A stretch of DNA of 64,000 nt, taken from positions 7,029,132-7,093,131 of the forward strand of contig VXAI01000013.1 in the NCBI GenBank assembly GCA_013399305.1, given 5' to 3'. The stretch is from Rostratula benghalensis (taxonomy: Eukaryota > Chordata > Aves > Charadriiformes > Rostratulidae). Under the pieces are notes generated by a model. That model was not told the DNA's origin. It did not search any database and saw only the letters and a program-made list of their open reading frames with translations. A program made the translations under genes and the position numbers. Positions 1-12,180 of this stretch are shown piece by piece. The stretch's first letter is position 1. Each line of letters begins with the position of its first letter.

Positions 1-119
1 AGAAACTGTTTGATTTTATGCCTTGCCTTAACATGTGAACAATGCTGTATCGTCAATATAATTTAATTTTGATAATTATTCCAAAGGGGACAGTGGTTAT
101 TGATTTGAGAGATACTTGC
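1..119. other. Unclassified AT-rich DNA
   Basis: No recognisable feature. The true 5' end of the adjoining LTR may lie inside this stretch, because I could only match the LTR with confidence from about position 170 onward. Confidence 0.4.
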
Positions 120-765
120 TAATTTTGCATCTGAACTAAGCTCACTTTGTAACCACTTTCCTCAGTAAAAATATCCTGGTCCAGGGTAGAGCAGAGCCAA
201 CTTCCTGTCTGAGGAACAAAGCTCTTGATTTTATCTGTTGTTGTAGCAATTAGGGTCAGCTGAGCTGATTGTTTACCCTGTGGATGGTTGCACCCATGGG
301 GAGGAGTAGACAGGTCAGGAGACCCAAACCTGACCAATAGGGTATTCCATGCTATCTGCCATGCTCAGTATAAAAGCTGAGGGACACCAGAAAGTCAGCT
401 TTTTTCTTCTATGGTTCTCTGTCTTCAGTGGCTATCATTTGAGTAAGACCCTGTCAGTTCATCTACCTTTGATCACCATCTGTGGGTTCCTGAATCGAGA
501 TCTGAAGTCTGGTTTTTATCACTAATATTAGCCTGGAAGTTGCCTAGCGCCTGCTGTAACATTTCTTGGGAACTTGATATGGTTATAACTATAAACATTG
601 TATCTATTTCATTGTTTCCTGGTTTTATTTATTATTAAAATTTCATTATTTTAGTTTTTCCTAAACTCATAAATTGCTTTATATATCTTCTTCCTCTCTT
701 TGGAGTGAGAGTTGGGGGAGAGTATCTGATGTCTTGTCATTGGCCAACCCAGCCTGAATGGTGAC
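120..765 (+). mobile_element. Solo LTR of an avian endogenous retrovirus (ERVL-like)
   Basis: Long terminal repeat remnant without internal retroviral sequence on either side, so most likely a solo LTR left by recombination. The match is to an avian LTR family I recall. Landmarks in order are a CCAAT box, the stretch ending 'cagtataaaagctg', the segment 'tacctttgatcacc', 'cttgggaacttga', an A/T-rich polyadenylation region with 'attattaaaa', and a G-rich tail before 'ccaacccagcctgaat'. The left boundary is uncertain (anywhere between about 40 and 170). No open frame of note is expected in an LTR, and the short minus-strand frame at 119-337 is incidental. The class assignment (ERVL) is from memory and less certain than the LTR call itself. 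Confidence 0.72.
334..375 (+). promoter_or_regulatory. LTR core promoter: CCAAT box and TATA box
   Basis: CCAAT at 334-338 and TATAAAA at 369-375, about 30 bp apart, in the order expected for the U3 promoter of a plus-strand LTR. Both boxes are intact, so residual promoter activity is possible. Whether it is used cannot be seen from sequence. Confidence 0.6.
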
Positions 766-2534
766 TAAGAAATACCAGGGAGAGAAAAATATGCCCAGGT
801 GAGACCTTCAGTTTTGGTAGGTTCTCTCACACTGCCTTTGTGTGTACTTCTGAATATCTGTAGATGTCCTAAGGCAAATCTATATGCTATCTCCAGGTGT
901 TACTACAATCTTAAAACAGTATTAGCTTTAATATGGCAACCTTGGCCGGAGTGAAACCACACCAGCACAGGCTTGTCTTGTTTGTAATCATTCTGACCTG
1001 AGGGTCACCAAATAATCTTTCTGCTAATGTGGGATTATTTTATTCTTGAAACTGATGGTGATAGCTATAGGAGACAGCTTTTCTGAGCTCTTACTTTTAA
1101 GTGTTTTTTTTTAATCTCATAGTGATTTAATTGGGAATTTGAAATTGCAAAAAATAATGCTATCTTTTGAATTGTTAAAGAAATTATTTAATTTAAGGCC
1201 AAACATAAAGATAAGATCTTCCTCTTGTTGTAGATGTTGGCATGTTTTAAAAAGAAAAAATATTCTACAGTGTTCTCTTTTTAAATTCTGAGCAGATAGT
1301 TCTTAAAACATTATCAAGACATTGCTCTGAAGGTCTGTTATCACCCTGCTCTTCTCTTATTCTTGCTGGTTCCACTATGAGGATTTGAGTTATTGTTGTC
1401 TGAGGTAAAGATCACGCTTACAAAAAAGAAAAGGTTTTTTATAGTCCTGTTTATATGCAAGGTGAAACATTTAATGTGTAACCCAGCAGATCTCAGGAGA
1501 GGGTATATTTATTGAAATAATATTTATAATTTTATCTGGTTCTAGATTTTAGGTTTCGTCTCTTTTGTGATGTAGTCCTTTTTGTGCCATATTTGTTATT
1601 CATATGTTATATCAGTTTCTGGTTCAATTTATCATTGCAATTTAGGTGGCAGGAAAAATATTCTTCTCCATGCTAAGGACAAGTAGGCCCTCAACTTGAA
1701 TCCCATCCAGCGTTTTGGAAGACGTACTGAGATAAAAAGAATAATAGTATAAGCAGGGCAAACCTATAAATCATCATACCTTCAGGGTAATTTTCAAGGT
1801 CATATACGATGTGCAAGGCTCTCCTTTTATCTGATGTGCCTGTTTTTTTGGTGTGTTCTTGAGTACAAATATTTCAGAGCATTAAAAACAGACACATATA
1901 TACCATGTATGAGTATTTTTTGTAGTAAAAAGTTAGAAGTAGTCATTGATATGAAATGTCATCCTGAATATCAAAAGCATGAAAAATATGGGACATGTAA
2001 CAAATCAGTGATTTTGTGAGGTTTCCGATGTTTTTTACAATTGCTACAACAGAAACTGCTGTAGAGAGATTAATTACCACCTAGGGCTAAGAGCACCTGT
2101 GTGCAGCTATTAAATGGTGATTATTTTTTTAACACACTTCTAGATATTGCAGTGTTTTGTCAATGCCTGAAAAATGAGATTTAACAAAGTAAGGAGTCGC
2201 TGCTCCTGATACTCCACTAAAATAATGGTAGTCAGCCCTTTGAAAAGCTATTAAATTTATACATAAGAAAAGAATGACCACTCTACAGCCCAAGTTTTTG
2301 GAGAAATTAATACTCTATTGCTTTTATGTGCACATTAAAAAGCACACTTGCGCTCACACAGAGTTGGGGTTTCTGAGAGGGAAATATTGCCAACCTGCAC
2401 CCCCTAAGAGCTAATGCATTCTCTTTGGAACTTTCTTCTTCTGGAACAATGCTCACAATTTGAAGCAACTGTGAAAATAAATAAATAGGTAAATAAAATT
2501 ATTACCTCTTCCACAAGACCCACACCAAATTGTC

Positions 2535-2552
2535 ATATATATATATATATAT
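2535..2552. repeat. (AT)9 microsatellite
   Basis: Nine uninterrupted AT units. Confidence 0.9.
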
Positions 2553-5276
2553 AATGATGGAAAGTTTTACTTAAATAAGAAAGAAAGGGCAAAAAAATAT
2601 ACGTAACATCTTAAAAGCATGTTTGCTGAAACAGGTGATTAAATTGTTTTGAATTTGCTAGTTAATTGCTGAAGATCTTTGATATCCAAGGCATTTTTAC
2701 CTACAAGAAATAAACACGTAAATTTTTCCTCTATCTTACAATGAAACTGTTTACTATTCACTTCACAAGGATTTTGTTTCATTTTGTTTAGTTTTCATGA
2801 TAGGGAAGTATTTTGATGCACATCCCCCTTTATGCTATTTTATAATTTCATTGTTGAAGTTCAACAAATGCTGATATTTCCCTGTTTAAAAGTTCCTTGT
2901 GAACGAAATGTACTCTTGTCAAATATGTTTTATTTTTAATCCCATTTGAACAGAATTTATAGAAAGGCTCAGTTATTTGAGTGAGTGCATTTTAATGGAC
3001 TAAAGTCATTTTCCATTTAACCTCTAGGTCTTCAGAACTCATCTGACTCAAGGAATAATGAAAGGAGATTTGATATCTGGCTGACTCTTTTGTATTCATC
3101 TTATAAAGATGCTACACGTGGAGTGTTTAGTAGTCAGTGGTCTTTAATGGCTTGAGACTGCCTTCTGGAGACTGGAATATGAGGATGCTGATTGTGCTGG
3201 GCATCTCTTTGGCAAAAACATAGAGGGCTTTATGTTTTGTATTTTAGCTGATCATTCTAATTACTTTTTACCAAAAGACCATGTTGTCTTCAGTAGTATC
3301 TTACAGTATCTCTCTTGTTCACTTTTTTATTTTTCTCCTGCTTCTTCTTTTCTGGATCTTAATTTAAGAGCTGCAAAACAACACAATTTGTATTTGTACT
3401 TATTTTATTTATATTTTAATATAACAAATAAATTTCTAGTATTTATATCACTTCTGATTATGAAAAGGAGAACAAATTTTCATTTGTAAAACTATGTAAA
3501 AGTATTTTTAAACAACAGGAAAAAAAATTGTGTTATCTCAAATATGTTACTTCAGAATATATGGCCAGCTTCTGCCTCTGTTGATCCCTATATGTGCATT
3601 CTGTGAATTTAAGGAAAAGTAATCCTCTATGTCACTGTGGCTTTTTGCATTGTGGAGAGAACATGCCTGCACTCTAGAACAGAGAAAGGAAACTATGTGC
3701 ATTTAAATTAAAGAAAAAAAACCTCTCTTATTTATTCATATGTAAAAGTGTTTGTCATAAGAAATTCCTCTGTATTAAAAAAAAGAAAAAAGAAAAAGAG
3801 AATATTGTTTGCTTTTTATTTAAATTGAAGAAAGCTGTCAGGTATGTCTCTGACATTTCTTACAGGCCCTAGCACCTCGTCTGCACCTCATCACCCTGTG
3901 AGCCTTACCTGGCTCTACCCAGCTGCCTTCCTAACTTCTATTCTTGTTTTCTTCACTTTATTTCCCACTCTTCATAATCTTTTGCCTCTACCTTATTTAG
4001 CTATTCCAATATAACTAAAGCAATATATACCCCAGCTTCATCACAGCTGTATAAGGCTTTGCCAAAAGCCTTTATGAAGTTTAGTGTTTGTAATGTGTGA
4101 CTCCTAAATGTGCTAATTAATTTCTACAAGGAGGTGTAAGGTCAATGGTAAAATTTTATGCTAGATTGTTTGACAAAGTATGAGGTACTAACATGTGTGC
4201 AAGACTGCAATGCCGTATTAGAGTTGAGAAATCTTCACTTTATCCTTTGCTCTGGGAGAAGGATGTGGATTAATGAACACCCAAAAGGCATTCAGTCTGG
4301 AATAGTGTGACATGGTAGCTAAAAGACGGGATCATCAAATCTGAATCCTTTGCCATGTCCTGTCTCTCACTTTCTGCATTCACCTTTACTATAATTCTAT
4401 TTTAGTTTTAACGTGGTTATTTGTAGAAAGAGTTGGAAGCCGACACTACAGCTTTCAAAGGCTGGTTTCTATGACCTTGATGCATATCAAAGACATTGAG
4501 GTGTACAGAATAGGTAAGAGCACATGTGAAACAGGAAGTATCTATCCCCTCTTGCCTAGCTACAAGAGCTTTCCCCTAACTTCCACCAAGGGCATTTGGT
4601 AGTTGTTTATCCTATTGTACTAACAAAATCAACATCACCAAAAAAGGTTTCTTTTAGAATACATAAAGTATAAATACATAAACTTTACTTTTCAAATGTA
4701 AAGTTCTGTGTGCACTGAATATGAAAAGTATCATAGAAGTTTCAAGATTTTCTTAATTATGCAGCAAAATGTGCCAGAAATAGGTAAAATATGGCAGTTA
4801 AGATAGTATATGGGCATAGCCTTTTTTAGTGTGAAAACAACATTCAGAAAGCTATGTTGAAATATTTAGAAATACGATAAGGCTGAAGTTTCTCCTCTAT
4901 TAATTCAGTATTTTATTAGGCTTATTAAAAATACAGAATTAATTCCTTTGTTTCTTTGAAAACCTGTGTCAGATCCAAACTCTGGATTCAAGACAAAACT
5001 AATGTAATTTAAATATCTCCAAATATGTCCTGAAAGTCATACACAGTTTAATAAGATACACAGCAGTATTTTTTTAAGTGATAGCTTACAATCCCAAATA
5101 GAAAGTCTTAAAAAGAAATCGTAGCAGTTATAAGATGTTGAAAATTGTACTGATCTAAAGTATGGGAATCTTAATTTGTTCTCCATTATGGGTCTATAAA
5201 AATATTTGCCATAATCTTCTTAAAGCTCACATAAATAGATGGGTTAGCAGTGATGACATTTGTTTGTTATTTTATC

Positions 5277-5293
5277 ATTTGCATGATTTGCAT
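5277..5293. promoter_or_regulatory. Two perfect POU octamers in tandem
   Basis: ATTTGCAT occurs at 5277-5284 and again at 5286-5293, one base apart, followed by a degenerate third half. ATTTGCAT (ATGCAAAT on the other strand) is the consensus octamer for POU/Oct factors. Binding is inference. A simple 9-bp tandem duplication would produce the same pattern. Confidence 0.4.
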
Positions 5294-5358
5294 TTGTTCA
5301 GTTGTTGTGGTGAAGAGATCATGAAAGAGTAAAACAAGATGGGATTGGTAGATTGTCT

Positions 5359-5412
5359 ATCATAGAATCATTCAGGTTGAAAAAGACCCTGGGGATCATA
5401 GAGTCCAACCAT
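5359..5412 (-). mobile_element. CR1 LINE, short 3'-end stub
   Basis: Reverse complement of the CR1 3' terminus: 'atcatagaatcattcagg', then 'gaccct.gggatcat', then 'gagtccaacc'. It is the same subfamily as the copies at 23629 and 27613. Only about 54 bp remain, and the break is followed immediately by a foldback. Confidence 0.85.
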
Positions 5413-5453
5413 AACTATGGTTATGTTGGACTATGTTAACTAACTATGTTAAC
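5403..5453. repeat. Foldback plus short tandem repeat at CR1 break
   Basis: Arm GTCCAAC (5403-5409), a bulged C, then ATAAC, a 4-nt loop, GTTAT and GTTGGAC (5425-5431): a 12-bp stem with one bulge. The left arm belongs to the CR1 stub and the right arm is its inverted copy. CTATGTTAAC is then directly repeated at 5431-5440 and 5444-5453. Confidence 0.8.
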
Positions 5454-5586
5454 AATGTGTTGGTGATGTTCTTAATTTTCACTGATTTCTTTGACATTTT
5501 GTTGTGCAACTCAAGCTTAAGTTAGCTAACATTTTTAACACTACGAATCACAAGGTCTGACCTTTCTGTTGTTATTGCTAGGGAAA

Positions 5587-5940
5587 GGAGGAGATTGAGG
5601 GGTGATCTCATTAATGATTATAAATATGTAAAAAATGAGTGTCAGGAGGATGGAGCCAGGCTCTTCTCAGTGACAGCCAATGATAGGACAAGGGACAATA
5701 GGTGCAAGCTGGAACATGGGAGGTTCCACCTAAATATCAGAAAAAACTTCTTCATAGTGAGGGTGACTGAACACTGAACAGGCTGCCCAGAGAGGTTGTG
5801 GAGTCTCCCTCTCTGGAGATTTTCAAAACCTGCCTGGAAGCGTTCCTGTGTGACCTGATCTAGGTGTTTCTCCTCCGACAGGCAGATTAGACTAGATGAT
5901 CATTCAAGGTCCCTTCCAATCCCTGATATTCTGTGATTGT
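5587..5940 (+). mobile_element. CR1 LINE, 5'-truncated 3' end
   Basis: Begins in the coding tail of CR1 ORF2 ('ggagattgaggggtgatctc') and runs through the 3' UTR to 'ggtcccttccaatccctgatattctgtgatt'. The frame 5595-5777 is the ORF2 C-terminus (residues like [12 protein letters not shown] and [17 protein letters not shown]), ending at an in-frame stop where related copies read Trp. It is the same subfamily as the copy at 33960. Confidence 0.93.
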
Positions 5941-7339
5941 CAACATTCTAAAGTAAATTTTAAATATGATTGATAATGTAACAATGATGTTACTCATGCA
6001 ATTTTTAGTCTTGTGTTTTGAATATATTGACAACCACTATCTGCTTCCCAGAAAACAGATATTCTAAAAAAGTTTCATCTGAACAGATTTTATGATTCAT
6101 TTGAACAGATTATATTTTTAAGGTAAACATTTTTTTCCATAGATAAAAGTCACATAACACCTAAATCTTGGCTGAAACTATATAAAATACTACATAGAAT
6201 TAATTATATGAATAAGCATGAATAAAACACAATAAAATAAAAAATAAAAAAGTAAATAAAAAAATAAAGACTAACATTCTCAAAATGACAATATCCAAAT
6301 TATTTCCTTTAATATATTCAAATTATTTTAAAATTAGCAATTTCTGACAAAACTTATTTTGTCTTGGCATTGTTTGACAAAAAAAAATCCAATTTAAATA
6401 AAATCCTGGCTATCTTTGAAATGTGCATCTACAAAATAATAGTTTAATTATTTTCTGTAGGTACATATTGTTGCCAGTGATTATGCATCTCGAAATTTTT
6501 GAGATGTTTTAGTCACTTATTTCATCAACAGTTATAGGCATAAATTTAATTTGTTAATATAAGAATCCTCAGCAACTCTTCAGCACATTGAGAAGTGTTA
6601 ATAGATGACCCTTAGACTAATCTCACAGTTTTGTGGTTCTAAATTTTTATGTGGTGTGACGTGCAGATGAAGATGTCCCAGAGCAGTTCCATAAAATGTG
6701 TGTTTCCATTGTTGGGTTGGGATTTTTTTATTCTACTCATCATTTCTAAATGCTAGAGAGATGGCTATTAAACTGATTTGTGTTTCGGTGTCATGAAAAG
6801 GGGCTATTTAGGAAGGATTCAGCAACCATGTTTCAGAGATTAATTTGCAAAGATACACATTACTGGGATATCTAAAAATAGTGTTGCCAAGAAGCAAGCT
6901 AAAATACAAGAATGTTGCTAGAAGAAACTAAAGTACTTTTACCATCTAACAATATACACAGGTTAATTCTGTCCTGTAAGCCTTTTCTGATGTCATATTT
7001 TTAGTAGGTGATTTTCAACTCATGTTACTCATGATGCAGGTCCTTCAAAGATCCATGTTTCTGAAATACTTTTCTACTGGATTTGAAGACATTGCAAAAA
7101 TGTTTGAAACAATGCCAGTTGTGTTTAATTATTCATTAGGCTGCTGAACCAGTATTAGTATTCTGGAGGACTCTGGAGTAATATTGAGCAGTAGTTGTGG
7201 TGATGTTTCCAGATCTCATTTGTTCTTTGAAGCTTATGCCTTAGTACACAGACCATTTCCTGAGGGACCTGGTGATATTGGCAGACCAGCAGAAACGGCA
7301 ATTGTATCAAAACTGTACAGCGAGTAACTGGGTGCTCCG
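5941..7339. other. Unique AT-rich DNA
   Basis: No element or exon recognised. Simple A/T-rich sequence with repeated AAATA-like units at about 6222-6270. A short near-perfect hairpin (CATCTC...GAGATG) lies near 6487-6507. Confidence 0.5.
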
Positions 7340-7640
7340 GTAAGAGACTAAAAGAAAGTGCAGGATTTAATTACAGTCTGCAAATCCACAAATTGTGAAG
7401 AGAGAGAAGCCTCGACTACGCATTTGGCATTGATTTGTGAGTCATTATTAACTTTCCAGAAACATTTCAACGTTACAAAAGATAGCACTTTATATAAAAA
7501 GAGCTGCACCTTTAAGTTTTGTAATAATCTAACTGGTGTTAAAAAGTGTCACCTAAGAAGTTCGAGGCCATTATGCAAAGCAGAATAACTACTTTCATAC
7601 CTCTGTAGATTTACATAAAAGCTGAAAACAAATTTCCAGA
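7340..7640. other. Candidate conserved non-coding element
   Basis: Unique, repeat-free block with moderate base composition, CpGs retained in an AT-rich setting, and dense factor-like motifs: TGAGTCA (AP-1-like) at 7438-7444 and TTATGCAAA (octamer-like) at 7571-7579. An open frame at 7358-7588 resembles no protein I know. The call is a judgement from sequence texture only. Confidence 0.3.
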
Positions 7641-8032
7641 TCACTTAATAAAAATGTAGACTGGAAGGATCCCAACTCTTTTGAAATCCCCTTCCCTCAG
7701 AGCCTTTCAGTGGTGAGAGTTTAACCCTGCTGCAGCCATTTTCAGCAGAGCAATCTTTCTAATAGAAAGGATCAAGTTAAAATTCAGCAGTGGTCAAACT
7801 GTACACAACAGACAACTGATAACCTTTATATCAACTTCCTGAAAGTTGAGAAAAGAAATACGTGCAACTGTTAATGAAATAGGAATATAAATAACCTTAA
7901 TGAAACATAACATTCATTTTGCATTCTCTGGGAGCAAAAGTAACTAGACTGTTAGTGGTCCTTCATCACAGCCAGATCATATGGGTAGATAAAGGAAATT
8001 GAAGAACCACAGAAGGCCACATTGTCCTGATT
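7641..8032. other. Unique DNA before LTR
   Basis: Nothing recognised. A 10-bp tandem repeat (ttgtcctgat, twice, 8022-8041) straddles the LTR start. Confidence 0.5.
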
Positions 8033-8750
8033 TGTCCTGATTGCAGCAGGGGTGGTGTTAATTTTCTTTATAGTAGCTGCTACGTTTTGGATTTAGTGTG
8101 AAAAGAATCACAGAATCATAGAATGGTTAAAGTTGGAAGAGTTAAAAATCACTGAGTTCCACCCCCCCCTGCCATAGGCAGGGACACCTCCCACTAGAGC
8201 AGGTTGCTTGAAGCCCCATCCAACCTGGCCTTAAACACTCCCAGGCATGGGGCATCCACAGCTTCTCTGGGCAACCTGTGCCAATGCCTCACCACCCTCA
8301 CAGTAAAGAATTTCTTTCTAGTACCTAAAGTATGTATCTAGAATGTAAAGAATGTTGATAACATGATATTTTAGCTGTTCCTAAATGATGTTTGCATTAG
8401 ACAAGGATATTTTTAGCTTCCTGTAGAAGCTGAGAGGCAGCATTGACAGGACAAGCTGGCCAAAGGAGTATTCCATATGATAGATGTCATGCTTAATACA
8501 TACTTGCGTGTTGGCTGGGGGGCAGGAATCACTGCTTGGGACAGGTTGGACAACCAATAATGAGAGTGACTTGTGTTGTATCATATTTTTTTTTTTTTTT
8601 GTATATTCTTTTACCATTCTATTACTTTTCTAATAAGTGGTCTTAATCTCAACCCACAAGTTTTTTTTTTTTATTTTCCCATCCTTTTCTCTGTCTTCTC
8701 CCTACCCTTCCAGGGGAGTGGACATGTGGCATTTCCACTGCTAGGAAAGT
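8033..8750 (+). mobile_element. Solo LTR of avian ERVL-like element, split by a CR1
   Basis: The LTR starts at 'tgtcctgatt', followed by 'gttaattttcttta' and 'ttttggattta' (8033-8100). It resumes after the nested CR1 with 'gttgataaca', 'ccaaaggagtattccatatga', 'gatgtcatgctta', and finally 'cttaatctcaacccacaag' with a pyrimidine-rich end near 8715. The order and spacing match an avian LTR I recall. The TATA region has decayed ('ttaatacata'). The run of 15 T at 8586-8600 lies in the R/U5 part. No internal retroviral genes flank it, so it is a solo LTR. The 3' edge is approximate. Confidence 0.75.
8106..8346 (-). mobile_element. CR1 LINE 3' end nested in the LTR
   Basis: Reads as the reverse complement of a CR1 tail: 'aatcacagaatcatagaatgg', 'cacctcccactag', 'ggcatccacagcttctctgggcaacctgt', 'cctcacagtaaagaatttcttt'. 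It interrupts the LTR. AAAGAAT occurs at both edges (8102-8108 and 8347-8353), which looks like a short target-site duplication. Confidence 0.92.
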
Positions 8751-11700
8751 AAGTTTCTGCTTATAAAGATTTAGCTTTGCAGCTGTGTTTCTTTCCAAAG
8801 GTCCTCTAGTTTCTTCCTGTGCTTTTCAAACAGACTGAAAAAGTGACTAGGCACACCTTAATATCCTGTATACTAACAAAAACCTATCTCTTTCAACATA
8901 ACACCTTGGCTCCTGGCTATACCTCAGCTGACAATTTGCAGAAACAGTGACTACCTACAGGGATGTTGAATTTTGTATTCTCATCTTCTAAGGTCACCTG
9001 CCGCACCACCCTGCTAGCACATCCAGCATAGAAATTTTTGTCATAAGACAACACTTCCAGATTTTTTCTCTTGTCAAGAATAAAAAATGTTATCCTTTCT
9101 ATGTGTCTGTAGGGGTTTAGGCTAGGAGTGCATCAAAGTCTGTATACAAATAACTGTCTAAGTCTTATTTATTTCCCATAATAGGAACCCATTTGGAATT
9201 GTTATTCTATTCATGTTCTGGCAGTGCTGATACTAGTAAACTAACTGGTGTCTGGGAAACCTAAGGCTGGGGCACACTCAGCTGTATTGTTAAATTAGTA
9301 GAACAGTCTCATGTATGGTTTATATCTATACCAACTTGTACTTCCCCAAGCAATTCCTGGACATGGTTTGGGAGTTAACATATGCCAAAGGTCTTTCCTG
9401 GTAGCAGGGTAAATGAGCTTAATAGTGCAAAACCATATTGTTCTGTGTCTGCTGACCTTGTCTTAATTCCTACTGCAGGTATAACATGATTCTCACAAAG
9501 CTAGTTTCATCTCATTTTTTAAAGAAGGTGAATATATCTCAGCCTTCAGACAAGGGAGTAGCTTTCCCAGAGTAGTCCCTTCTTGGAATTCAACAATGGA
9601 GAATTTGACCAGCGGAACTGTGAGAGAAGACTGACATACAGTAGACTCTCCAAATCTAGTAATAACAATGTTATGCTAGAAAGATGTTATTTCCCAGAAA
9701 AAAACCAAATGTGATTTACCCCATCAGGATTAATTGATAGTTGAAGCAAACTTAACCACATTTTTGCAATGTATATCAGTCTTTATGTCAGAAGTGAGAT
9801 GGACAAAATAATAAAACATTAATAAGTAATTCCCTACTTGAGCTGACTCCTTATTCAGAGTGATTCTCTGTGTTCCTGTGTGAGATCCTTCAATTTCTCA
9901 ATTCTGTTTTTAAAGTGGAAATCAGTACTTCAGACTATTTTCTTCATGGGCCTTTCTTCATTCCTTCTTAAAAGGAGTGAATTAGTTTTCTTAGGCTTCA
10001 AGCATCACACCATCAGGCTCAGTCTGTTCATTTATTGACAGGCTTTAACGGCTATCTCATCTAACATTATATTCAGACACCTACTCTTCATCTTAAACCA
10101 AGGTAGAGCTTAGTGAATGCATGAAAATATGTAATTACGGACTTGAAGCTCTTAATAAAAAGGCCCAGAATACCTAAGCTGTAAGTAGATATTACTTTAA
10201 TTTCCATAAATATCAGGTGTCAATAACTAGTAAAAATTCAATAATAAGTTAATGTCATCAGTGCACAGTTATTAGAAACAATTAATTATCCAGTCTTCTC
10301 CACCTTTCTACTCATATCTTACTCTTTCCAGCAATTCCAAAATCAAGTTATTCACTGTATTCACTGAAACAACTCTTTAGTTTATGGCTCAGAAATGCAT
10401 CCCTTGCACTATTTTTACAGAAATTAAAAATAAAATTTTATAAATGTTCACTGCTTCAGTGACATTCAAAGCAATGTAAATTCTCAAATAGCTTTTGTTC
10501 GGTTTAAATAAAAACCATATTCTTATAAACTTTATCGTATAATAACTGTTTTTTTTTTTTAATTACAGAAACTGAACAGCAAAGGTAGGCCTTCTGGAAT
10601 ATGTTTCCAAATTCTGCATGTTTCATGGAGCTGTAGACCATTTGGTGGCTGGTTTGTTGATTTTTGGTTTGGGATTGTTGGATTTTTCTCATTATTCACT
10701 GTTATTTTGTGTTCTTAGGCTTTAAGACCCTAATACTTAATAGATGCTGGCTGTGTTGGACGATTTGCCTCTTGATACTGTCAGTCATATTGCCTTAGAA
10801 GAATCAAAGGTAATCAAATAACTTTTAACAAAGTCAACAAGAACATGCTTAACAGTGGAGGATTAGATGGTGATTTTTTTTTTTCCCATCTTTGTTTGCC
10901 AGACTAATTTTTCTATTTTAAACATTGCCTATTATGATAGAAAGAGAGAAAAAAATACTTTCAAATTGGACAGTCTGGAACTCCTATGGAAAAAAATGTT
11001 AAAGGAAAAGCATGCGTCCAAGGAAGACAAGAATTTGCACTTGTATTATTATGAGGTTAAGAATGTTTTTGCAGTTTTCTTTGCTATCACCTATCAGCTA
11101 CCTGAGTCTAGGCTCTGGAGTTGCCCTGTGATTTTCATTTAGCAATAAAACAGAATTAACATAACAGTTCTCTAGATTTGAAAAATTATTAAAAAAAAAA
11201 AAAATCCTATTTTTAGGAATGGGATTTCTATGTCCATCTACTTGGAATTCATCTCTTCAAATTCATTCTGATTCCTAAACAGTTTAGGGCAGATGTCCAT
11301 GTAACACAACAACACTTTCCCAGACTGGGACCAACCGTTATGGTGGTTCTCTGTGTATTCTACCTCCCATTTATTAATAGAGTGTTACAAATACTGATAC
11401 AAACCCCCAGGAAGACAGGATGATGATATTTTTGTGACCTACCTTATCTATGAACAATGATTGCTGTTAGCCCTGAAAGTGTCAGCTCAAATATTCTCAG
11501 CATGTCTTTGAAGGCTCATGGAGGGAGACTCCCGAAAGTTAAAATCTTGGAAATTCCAAATTCTGTTGCAACTTGGGTCTTTATCAGACAATTCCTTAAA
11601 TACTCCAGACACAGTCTTTTCCAATGATAGAATAAGTTAACAAAACAATGAATGTTCTCACAATTGACTGTGTCTTCTAGTTGATGTCATTGTTTTATTC

Positions 11701-12180
11701 GATTTGAGGGAAGCATTTATGTTCAAAAGAGACAAACACTTTAGAAAAGCTTATATTCTACTTTTGTTTTCTGTGGGATTATTTCTGGATAAAATCAGGC
11801 ATTCAGTTTGCAGAAACAGCCATAATAATTCTACAAAATTGGCAGTGATTGATCCTTGACAATGTGTGCCTCATCTGTTGACTATAACAAAAGGGGATGA
11901 AAAACAAAGTGATCAGCTCAATATTTCTCATTAAATACATTGCAATCCACACAAATGAATTAGAGAATATCAAAAGAGTTAGAATCAGCTAAAGAACACT
12001 ATACCAACAGTAATGAAAAGCTAAAAACATAGCAATTTTTTCATTAAAATCTTTTCATTAGAAAACAAAACTCTACTATTTCAACACTCGTTTTTAAATT
12101 AAATAATGAGCTTATTTTATGGAGCTTTGAAGTCATATGAGTCACATCTTCCAATTAAAAATCTGGCTTTACTGAAGTCT
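8751..12180. other. Unique non-coding DNA
   Basis: No repeat family recognised. The 91-codon frame at 10867-11142 is followed by AATAAA (11144-11149) and a run of 14 A (11191-11204), but the spacing is long and the protein matches nothing known to me. T-runs occur at 10549-10560. Confidence 0.45.

Larger units (their letters stand above)
766..5358. other. Unique AT-rich non-coding DNA
   Basis: No repeat family recognised and no convincing exon. Open frames at 1834-2019 and 3232-3489 are low-complexity, AT-rich and match nothing I know. It holds an (AT)9 microsatellite, a poly-purine run near 3778-3802 and a pyrimidine-rich patch at about 3870-4000. Confidence 0.5.

Noticed and set aside
10867..11204. 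91-codon frame followed by AATAAA and A14, as a possible retrogene
   Set aside because: The poly-A signal is about 41 nt from the A run, longer than usual. The protein is unrecognisable and no target-site duplication was seen.
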